Assembly: GCA_947561585.1 (NCBI GenBank)
Contig: CANNZV010003200.1
Span: 1-64,000 of the forward strand
Source of the DNA: Caprella mutica
Lineage: Eukaryota > Arthropoda > Malacostraca > Amphipoda > Caprellidae
DNA length: 64,000 nucleotides
Reading direction: 5' to 3'
The notes under the pieces were generated by a model that had not been told where the DNA came from, ran no database searches, and saw only the letters and a program-made list of their open reading frames with translations. The position numbers and the translations under genes were made by a program. Positions 12,868 to 22,111 of this stretch are shown here, one piece after another. Within the stretch, counting starts at the first letter, position 1; the number at the start of each line of letters is the position of its first letter.

Positions 12868-13189
12868 TCAGGAACAGTAGGTTCATTTTCTATTGGCTAA
12901 ATCCTCACTCATAATAATAATTAAATTAAGCTCATTCACTTTGCAGGAGTTCACTATATTGACTTGTTGAGTTGATCTTCGGAGGATGTTATAAACCTCA
13001 ATTTGCTGACAATCATATATATCTAGCAATATATGGGATATTGTCTACTTCATATTGACAATACGAGAGGCAAACACTGGTATATTATATGATACTAGAT
13101 GATTTGCTTCTCCAGTCAACTTGTTTAAAAAAATTCAATCTTCTAGCTTCAATTTTCAGCTCTGATGTCCTACTCTTGATTACTGATGT

Positions 13190-14790
13190 CCTGTTTTTAC
13201 CTACTGATGTTCTGCTCTTGCCTGCTGATCCACTCTTGCCTGCTGATCCACTCTTGCCTGCTGATCCACTCTTGCCTGCTGATCCACTCTTTCCTGCTGA
13301 TATACTCTTTCCTGCTGATCTACTCTTTCCTGCTGATCTACTCTTGCCTGCTGATCCGCTCTTGCCTGCTGATCTACTCTTGCCTGCTGATTTGCTCCTA
13401 CCTACTGAACTACTCTTGCCTGTTTATTTACTCCTACTAACTGATCTGCTCTTGCCTGTTGATTTGCTCCTACCTGGTCATCTACTCTTGCCTGCTGATT
13501 TACTCCTACCTACTGATCTACTCTTGCCTGCTGATTTGCTCCTACCTACTGAACTACTTTTGCCTGTTGATTTGCTCCTACCTGGTGATCTACTCTTGCC
13601 TGCTGATTTACTCCTACCTACTGAACTACTCTTGCCAGTTGATTTGCTCCTACCAACTGATCTACTCTTGCCTGTTGATTTGCTCCTACCAACTGATCTA
13701 CTCTTGCCTGTTGATTTGCTCCTACCTGGTGATCTACTCTTGCCTGCTGATTTACTCCTATCTACTGAACTACTATTGCCAGTTGATTTGCTCCTGCCAA
13801 CTGATCTACTCTTGCCTGTTGATTTACTCCTGCCAACTGATCTACTCTTGCCTGTTGATTTGCTCCTACCTGGTGATCTACTCTTGCCTGCTGATTTACT
13901 CCTACCTACTGAACTACTCTTGCCAGTTGATTTGCTCCTACCAACTGATCTACTCTTGCCTGTTGATTTACTCATACCTACTGAACTACTCTTGCCTGCT
14001 GATTTGCTCCTACCTGGTGATCTACTCTTGCCTGCTGATTTGCTCCTACCTGGTGATCTACTCTTGCCTGCTGATTTACTTCTACCTACTGATCTACTCT
14101 TGCCTGTTGATTTACTCCTACCTACTGATCTACTCTTGCCTGTTGATTTACTCCTACCTAATGATCTACTCTTGCCTTCTGGTTTATTCCTGCCTTATGA
14201 TCTACTCTTGCCTTCTGGTTTATTCCTGCCTTATGATCTACTCTTGCTTGCTGGATTATTCCTACTTACTGATCTACTCTTGCCTGTTGATTTACTCCTA
14301 CCTAGTGATCTACTCTTGCCTGCAGCTGATTTACTCCTACCTTCCGATCTGCTCTGGCCTGCTGGTTTGCTCCTACCTACCGATCTGCTCTGGCCTGCTG
14401 GTTTGCTCCTACCTGCTGGTCTTCTCTTGCCTGTTGATTTACTCCTACCTACTGATCTACTCTTGACTGCTGATTTGCTCCTACCTGCTGATCTACTCTT
14501 GCCTGCTGATTTACTCCTACCTACTGATCTACTCTTGCCTAATGATGACCTACTAGTCTTGTCTTGCCTACTGATGACCTACTAATCTTGTCTTGCCTAC
14601 TGATGACCTACTTCTACCTAATGATCTAGTCTTGCCTACTGATGACCTACTCCTACCTACTGATCTAGTCTTGCCTACTGATGACCTACTCGTACCTACT
14701 GATCTAGACTTGCTTACTGATTACCTGCATCTACCTACTGATCTAGTCTTGCCTACTGATTACCTACTTCTACCGATTACCTACTTCTAC
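13190..14790 (+). repeat. 18/36-bp minisatellite upstream of LINE 1
   Basis: About 1.6 kb consists of 18-bp units, mostly GATCTACTCTTGCCTGCT alternating with GATTTACTCCTACCTACT, so the working period is often 36 bp. Because 18 is a multiple of three and the unit has few stops, long frames stay open in more than one plus-strand frame (a 498-codon frame at 13089-14585 gives L-L-L-P-x-D heptad-like repeats) and on the minus strand (S/R/K/G-rich). This looks like repeat arithmetic rather than a protein gene. It lies directly before the LINE 1 leader and may belong to its 5' region. Confidence 0.85.
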
Positions 14791-15189
14791 AGTGATTTTA
14801 TGGGCTCAGTTTTTAAGTATTTTCCTAGTCTATATTTTGTATCTCGTTATAATCTTTGTTTTCTGAATCACTCACTCCTTTATTGTGTGTGTGTGTCATT
14901 GAACACAAACGCTTGGAATATTCTATTATCTATCAAAGTTTTAGTGACGGCTATTGTGTAGGTGGATTTTATTGTGTGTGTATGCCTACTACTTACATGT
15001 ACGTGTATTCAAGTTTGGAATGTGTACATGGAATATTGTCATGTCTGTACGTTTATCCTGTTTTTTGGTATGCTTTCTTAACGTTGTGTTTACTGAGTTA
15101 TCGTTTGGTTATTATTTCGCTCTTTAAACTAATATCTTGTGTTTCCTTAATTGATTCGTTACTCGCAATATTTATCATTTTTCCGATTC
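14791..15189 (+). other. putative 5' leader of LINE 1
   Basis: This T-rich stretch joins the minisatellite to the first LINE 1 codon. It holds a GTGTGTGTGT run near 14886. Short frames here have no family resemblance. The true start of LINE 1 cannot be set because no target duplication was found. Confidence 0.4.
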
Positions 15190-17870
15190 ATGGTTGACCC
15201 CTTAGATAGTCTCGACTGTGATATTAATCATTTTAATAACTTATTTCCAGGACTTGATTCTTGGCCAGATTCTAGGTATTTGAGTATTGAAGAATTTAAT
15301 AATGTGATATCTGCGCAGGGCTCTGATTTGTCCATCATTCATCTGAATATCCGCTCTCTTTATCCTAAATTAGATACTTTCTGTGCTCTATTATCGTCAC
15401 TAAGTAATAAAATAAACATAATTTGTCTGACTGAAACGTGGATAAATGAAAGCTCTGTGGGTATGGTTGAGTTGTCTAATTACAGAGCTTTTCACGGTTT
15501 ACGTACGGATGGTAGACGTGGTGGTGGTGTAAGTGTCATGATATATCAAGGTTATGAGTCTAAGCTGGTGGATGTGATAAGTTTTTCGGAGGTCTATATT
15601 GAATCTATATTTGTTGAGATTTCAATCAACCGTAAAAACTTAATAGTAGGTTCTGTCTACAGGCCCCCGGCATGTGATCCTATGTCGTTTTTGAACAAAC
15701 TTGAAGAAATTATTGTACACATTAGACGTGTCAAATATGATAGTAGGATCATTTGTGGTGATTATAATTTCGATATTTTTAATGTGGATATTGATCGTAA
15801 TGCCTCTGAATTTATTCATCTCTTAGCATCATATTCTTACTTGCCCACTATAACCAAGCCAACTCATGTTGCGGATGAGTCATACACTTTAATTGATAAT
15901 ATTTTCACGCAGGATTTGGAAAATATGTTCTCTTGTATTATACCTTGTGATGTTTCTGACCACTTTATCATTTGTCTTGTGAAGCGTAATTTCTTCGGTG
16001 TTCTTACAGCTAATAGAAACAAAAATATTCGCTATCGAACACTGAGTGACGATTGTGTCGCAAACCTCTACAGTGCTGTGGAAAACTGTAACTTCTCTGA
16101 CGTGTTAAGCTGCAATGATGTTGATGAGGCTCTGGTACTACTTAATAATAGATTAATGAACTTGTATGATTCTTTCTGTCCAATAAGACATAAAACAATA
16201 TCTTATAAAGATGATATGAAACCTTGGATAGTTAATGATTTAAGAGATAAAATTAAAAGACGTTAACATTATCTGGTACTATTCAGACTAGGTAAGATTA
16301 GTAGGGGTGCCTACTGTAGATACCGCAATATGGTAACTGCTATATTGCGCAACTATTACGATGCGAGATTTGCTTCTTCGAGGGATAATCTTGGGGCAAC
16401 ATGGAAACTGATCAACGAAATAATAAAACCTAATGTGACCAAAAATAATCTGAGCATGAAGCTATGTCATGAAAACTCCAAAATCTCAGCACCAGGTGAA
16501 CTTGCTTCCTTATTTAATAACTTCTTTTCTTCTGTAGGCACTCGAATAGTGGAGTCTGTTGGCAATTGCAATGTGAATTTTGAGACCTATCTTAAAGGTA
16601 ACTTTACTGACTCATTCTTTTTTAATCCTGTTTCTTCTTATGAAGTGAATAAGACGATAATGAGCATGAAGAATAAATCCTGTCGTACTGATGAAATACC
16701 GATATATATACTGAAATATTTGAGTGACCTAATTTCACCTATTTTTTCTACTCTTATTAATAATTCTTTCGTCTCTGGCCGATTTCCTCATATATTAAAA
16801 ACTTCTCGTATTGTGCCTGTCTATAATGGTGGAGATAGTAGTAATATCAATAATTATAAGCCAATTTCACTATTAAGTAACTACTCAAAAATATACGAAA
16901 AAGTAGTTCACTCTCAACTAATGCGATACTTAGAATATCGAAAAATCCTTTTCATACAGCAATATGGTTTTCGTTCAAATAGGGGAACAACTCAGGCTGT
17001 TTTACGTCTGCTTCAGAATATTTACGCATCTCTTGATGAAGGCAGTCTCTACTTTACCTTGTTTGTCGATCTGAAAAAAGCATTCGATTGTGTATCGCAT
17101 GACATACTGTTACGGAAGCTGTACTTTTATGGAGTTAGAGGTGTACCTCATGATTGGTTTTGTTCTTATCTGTCCGACCGAAACCAATATGTATCTGTTG
17201 GAGGAATTAGTTCAGATTATGCAAACATAACCTGCGGCGTACCCCAAGAAAGCATCTTGGGTCCTCTGTTGTTTTTAATTTTAATTAATGATTTACCTAA
17301 TTGTGATACTTTCTTTAACTATATACTATTTGCTGATAATACTTCTATATCATGTAAATTTTCCAAAGACGAATTATTAACTACTCATCATAATATAAAC
17401 TCTCATCTTTCTTCAGTCTCGAATTGGATGACTGCTAATCGTTTAAAGCTGAGCATAGAGAAAACCAAATATATGATTTTCTCGTATAAAAATTCCTATT
17501 CTCTCCCTAACATCGAAATATGCGGGGGTTCTGTCGGGTATGTGTGATCCATTCGCTATCTTGGTTTAATTTTTGATAATAATCTTCAATTCAGCTCGCA
17601 CATAGAGATGCTTGCACGTAAGTTATCTAAAAATATTGGAATACTATACAAAATTAGTGACTTTCTACCAAAGAGCGTTTTAAAAACTGTATATTACTCA
17701 ATTATCCATCCCTACTTCAATTACTGTGTTGAAGCTTGGTACAACTCTGCTGCTTATCTGAATAATCGGTTGTTTGTTCTTCAAAAGAGATGTATTCGGA
17801 CTTTGACGGGGGCTCATTTTTTGGATCACACAGATGGCTTTTTCAAACAGCTGAAGATTTTGAAACTTTC
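15190..17870 (+). pseudogene. LINE 1 ORF2-like: endonuclease and reverse transcriptase, 5' part
   Basis: One frame runs from the ATG at 15190 through an apurinic-type endonuclease (HLNIRSL, ICLTETW, GSVYRPP, CGDYNFD, DVSDHF) into a reverse transcriptase (YGFRSNRGTT, FVDLKKAFDCVSHDIL, GVPQESILGPLLFLI). It is broken by in-frame stops at 16264-16266 (TAA) and 17545-17547 (TGA). The catalytic motif reads FADN (near 17330-17341) instead of F/YADD, one G-to-A change. The domain order and motifs fit the CR1/L2/Jockey group of LINEs. The frame is cut at 17870 by LINE 2 and resumes at 31402. The element could not retrotranspose itself. Confidence 0.88.
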
Positions 17871-18299
17871 GTGACGCCATACCAGATAATGTTCAAAGGA
17901 CACTCTATGTAGACGACTTCACCATCTTTGCGTCCGGTGCTGTGACTGGCATGGTGGAGAGAAGACTGCAAGTGGCTATCTCTAGTTTGGAAAGGTGGTG
18001 TGATACCACTGGATTTGCCTTCTCCGCCCCTAAAACTGTCAGTATTCATATATGCAGAAAGAGAAACTGTCCTAAATTCAATCCTAACCTCTGCATCTAC
18101 AACAACCCTATAAATACAGTAGATGAAGTCAGATATCTTGGAGTGATATTTGACAAAAGCAATACATGGAAGCCGCACATAACCAATTTACGAACAAAAG
18201 CATTCAAAACAATAGACCTACTAAAACATCTCACTCACAAGAAATGGGGAGCAGATTGCATATCTCTCCTGAGACTATACATAATGCTTCTTTTAAAAC
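17871..18299 (+). pseudogene. LINE 2 reverse transcriptase fragment, before the retrovirus
   Basis: The frame opens at the insertion point and quickly reaches YVDD (about 17906-17917), the intact RT catalytic box. It then runs through RT thumb sequence with YLGVIFDKSNTWKPHI and AFKTIDLLKHLTH. It stops being LINE sequence at about 18291-18299, where the LTR begins. The upstream palm, fingers and endonuclease were never copied. Confidence 0.85.
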
Positions 18300-19197
18300 T
18301 AGTTTGCAGGTCAGTAAGTTTCTTTCTTTACTGACGTAGTTTTAATTCACTGAGTTAACTTTATTTCCCTATAGAATCGGGGAAATGAAACAACTCTATA
18401 TATATCTCTTAGAATTACTATTCTCAAATATTAAGTACAGGATTACAAGATACAGATTTTGTTTACGCACAGTTTAAAAACATACTATGTTCTATGCACA
18501 ATATATACCGATTACGGATAAGAGTATTCGAACGGACGGAGGGAATAGTGCTAGATGCACAGCGAAGAGACTCAGTTACGATAAGAACGTGGTTCTTTGG
18601 AATCCACAGTCTTTTATACTGGGATCTAAGGGAATAGAAGGGAACGAAAATCCACTATGCAACAAGTTTTTGCTAGATTTTAAAGTCCTTGGTTACAGTA
18701 TCTAATGTAATACAAAGTAATACTCTAATGAGTTTTTATAAGTCTTCGTGATCTTTAACACAATGAATTTGGGGAATTTATATCCTCTCCTCCGACAGAA
18801 CAGATAGATAATTGTGCATAGCCAACTTTTATGATAGGTAATGATAGTTCAAATCCTTATTTATTCACCTTCTTATGACATTTGCAATCAAGATACTATT
18901 CAGATATTGTAAGTTAATCCTTATAAAGAATTTAGGTAAAAGTTAATCGACTCGTACACATAGTCTCAGATTGCACGTAATATAATATAAGTATAATATT
19001 CAATAGTATAATATAATACAGTATAATATAATATTCAATATAACAATATATTCAATATAATATAATATAATATAATATAATATAATGTTCAATATATAAT
19101 AATAATATATTCAAATAGGATATATAGTTAGAGTTGAACACACAGTCTAATATTATATAAATATATAATATTCGTTATATCGTTCAATTTCTAACAC
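18300..19197 (-). repeat. 3' LTR of the endogenous retrovirus
   Basis: It corresponds to the 5' LTR with a constant offset of 10813 bp from end to end, so there is no net insertion or deletion, and I saw no base difference on reading both. It abuts LINE 2 coding sequence on its outer side. Confidence 0.92.
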
Positions 19198-19214
19198 TCC
19201 TCCACCTCCAAAAT
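19198..19214 (-). other. polypurine tract
   Basis: The minus strand reads TTTTGGAGGTGGAGGA directly before the 3' LTR. Such a purine tract primes plus-strand DNA synthesis in LTR elements. Confidence 0.75.
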
Positions 19215-19669
19215 AGTGAAATTCTCAGATTTTACTTTCTAACAAACGTCTAACAATGGTATAATACCATACAACTATGAGTCGAGTTATTATACATACA
19301 AGGTCATACGTTAGCTAATTCATTCTATGTTTTAGGCATACTATCAAATTCTATGTATAAGATTTTATTAATGGTGTAGATACATTGTAATAATATACAG
19401 AATATATCCTAGAGATACAAATTGTTTTTTCTTATGTCCTAATTACTTAATTTATCACCATGAAAACCCAAGAACATAATACAATTATGATTATATATAG
19501 TTTACTTGCTAAATCAATATGAGTAATTAAGGCTATGATTATACAATCAAAAGATAGAATATACTTAAGGAAGAAGACAAGAATATAAGAGTATGCTACC
19601 TACTAATCATAGTAATCAATATAATCGATTTTAATCAATAATCTAGAATATAATTTTACAATTTTGACA

Positions 19670-21898
19670 TTAAAAAGAAGGAATTGGTATGTTTCTGTGC
19701 CCTTGCTCATTATTTGAGGATACTGAATTTAAGGACAAGGTCGGATACACTTTCCTATGATATGGAGTATTAGTGGCTACATTTACTACAGTTGGGGGTT
19801 CCAGTTTAGTCTCTGGAGATAACCAGTTACTCCCTTTTTGTCTCCATTTACGGCTACTGGCACGTGTGCTATCAGCCGCAGATCTTAGTGAGCTAGCAAT
19901 AGAGTCTTTACTTCTACTAGACCACCTACTGGACATCTCTCTAGCCTTACCAAACCCCTTTCTAAATGAAAGTTTTAATGAGTCACGTGGTGATTTAGGG
20001 AGTCGTTTCTTAATACCCTTCCGTATTCCCAATTCAATTGATTCATCTCGACTTCCCTTGTTTCTCTTTCTGTTTATAAACCAATTTCGAATTTTTGGTA
20101 AGAATATGATGGCTAATAGTATTGAATGAAGGATGACTATTATTGTTACTCCCCCATAAGCTACTATTGAATATGAAGTAACCTGTTCCAAAGAGATATC
20201 ATAAGTATCGAAATCAAAGGTAAATTTATCATCTTCTGAAGGAAGTTTATCAATTTGATTTTTTATAGACTCATGTAAGGGTTGTGTTTCATTTAAAATG
20301 AAGGGAGGCAAGGAAGTGATGTCGAAAGTCCTTCCCTTTCCTGAGTTTCCTACTAGTTCTTCTAAGTCAATATCTTGTGTTAACATAGCAGGCCATCTTA
20401 CTTCATTTGAGGTTAAATCGCATTCTTTAGGGATAAAGGTTAAGCCTTCTATAGTATCTTTAATGCGAGTCTCAGGACAATCTAGTTTAATGGGCGTTGG
20501 CTCAGAAACATACAACAATCTATTTTGTGGAGTATTTGTTAAATAGATACCTGTGGGATTACCTAATTTCTTAAAATTACATAACATTAATACATCATCT
20601 ACATTTCCAATATATCCTGCATATGAACATGAATTATGGTTAAGATTCCAGATGGGAAATATATCATCAATAACATGGAGTTCATCACTAATAGAATTTA
20701 CAGACTTAGAACTTAAGACTATGTATTCATACTTATTTACTAAAATTACATGGTCTAATTCAGCTATCATTATTGAACCGGAGGAAAGTTTGATTGGATG
20801 TGGTACTAACGTATAAACCCTATACTCTGTCAACTCGACCAATGGAATTGTAATAATAAATTTGTTTTGTTGCAGATGCCTTAATTTGAGTAGGGAAATA
20901 ATTTCGGGAATGTTTTCCCTTGTTATTTTAACTGGGAATTGTAATCCAACATAGTATTTTAAGCCTTCCTCAATGACTTTCCTGAATGCATCTAAATTTA
21001 GTAGATCGGTATTTAAATGACCAGATCGTAGTAGTGTTATACTATTATCGGCAATTCTGAATAAAATAAGCAAGTTAGTTGCCGCTTGTTTTAACTGATT
21101 TAAATTCCATTGGACTGTGTATGCAGATTGGGTTTTCTTATTCAATTCAGTCATGCTTTCTAAGATCAATTTTATATTTTGCACACTTAATGTTAGATTT
21201 CTAGAAATTATGTCTATACGTTCATTTGTGATTCTTATTTTTGAATTTAAAGTTTGGATGTTCTGATTTAGAGAGTTTATTTTTTCTTCGGTGTTATCTT
21301 TACCACCAAACAAAGTTCCTATCAAGCTTCCTCCGATCAATCCGATAGTGCCTACGGCTACAGTACCTAAGAAAACCTGTTGGTCTGGTGATGGTCGAAT
21401 AACAGAGGGTCGTTTGCCTAAATAAGCTTGAGTCAGAATCTGAGCCGGTTTCCCAGCATCTAAGGTCGTAAGGTTCATCCAAATGGGATCAAGGATGGTT
21501 TTAAAACCATTATATTTTTCAGACAAATTTATCAAGGTTTGATTTGTACAAATTAAACTATTCTCTAGGTAATTTATTATTTCTACATATGTTGCTTCTA
21601 TTTTATGTAATAAGAAACTTGTTCTCCTGATGAACCCTAGGTCCTTTTCTGCCTTACCTAGTAATTCAGATGAAATTAATGCTGATATAAAATCGGTAGT
21701 TACTTGTAAATTTGAGATGAGTTGATCACATATATTGTCAATAAAATCTAATCTTATAGGAGAAATGAGATAAGCTCCCGTCACTCTTGCTTGTCCTGAC
21801 CATGCTATTTTAACTATTGGAGAACTACTTTCCCTTTCTAATAGCGCCGTTACTTTAAGTAGCGCTGCGGCTATCAGAAAAATGCGGACAGTGTTCAT
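19670..21898 (-). CDS. env: envelope glycoprotein of the endogenous retrovirus
   Basis: It is a 742-residue uninterrupted frame. A hydrophobic signal-like N terminus covers residues 1-19. A glycine-rich hydrophobic stretch at about 174-199 resembles a fusion peptide, and a heptad-like region at 205-260 looks coiled-coil. Several N-x-S/T sites are present, and a transmembrane segment lies at about 576-601. A very basic cytoplasmic tail of about 140 residues follows, longer than usual. The order fits the baculovirus F-like Env of errantiviruses. It would presumably be made from a spliced RNA. Whether it is expressed cannot be told. Confidence 0.88.
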   Translation of the reverse strand: MNTVRIFLIAAALLKVTALLERESSSPIVKIAWSGQARVTGAYLISPIRLDFIDNICDQLISNLQVTTDFISALISSELLGKAEKDLGFIRRTSFLLHKIEATYVEIINYLENSLICTNQTLINLSEKYNGFKTILDPIWMNLTTLDAGKPAQILTQAYLGKRPSVIRPSPDQQVFLGTVAVGTIGLIGGSLIGTLFGGKDNTEEKINSLNQNIQTLNSKIRITNERIDIISRNLTLSVQNIKLILESMTELNKKTQSAYTVQWNLNQLKQAATNLLILFRIADNSITLLRSGHLNTDLLNLDAFRKVIEEGLKYYVGLQFPVKITRENIPEIISLLKLRHLQQNKFIITIPLVELTEYRVYTLVPHPIKLSSGSIMIAELDHVILVNKYEYIVLSSKSVNSISDELHVIDDIFPIWNLNHNSCSYAGYIGNVDDVLMLCNFKKLGNPTGIYLTNTPQNRLLYVSEPTPIKLDCPETRIKDTIEGLTFIPKECDLTSNEVRWPAMLTQDIDLEELVGNSGKGRTFDITSLPPFILNETQPLHESIKNQIDKLPSEDDKFTFDFDTYDISLEQVTSYSIVAYGGVTIIVILHSILLAIIFLPKIRNWFINRKRNKGSRDESIELGIRKGIKKRLPKSPRDSLKLSFRKGFGKAREMSSRWSSRSKDSIASSLRSAADSTRASSRKWRQKGSNWLSPETKLEPPTVVNVATNTPYHRKVYPTLSLNSVSSNNEQGHRNIPIPSF

Positions 21899-22111
21899 GT
21901 TCTCCTGAGAAATAAAATAGTTCCTCTTAATTAATTACCATAATTTTAGATTCTATTCTAACATCTATTTACGTCATTCCTAACAATCCCATGTTATTTT
22001 TATTAATTCTAACATTGTTAGTTTCAATAGTAATAATAACTTGTTAGTATACTTAATTTAATTAATTCCACATGCATCTCCCTTTTCTTTTTCTTTTCTC
22101 TTTGTTAATTG

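Noticed and set aside
18487..18705. 72-codon frame, also at 29300-29518
   Set aside because: It lies in the retroviral LTR, antisense to the element, without any domain.
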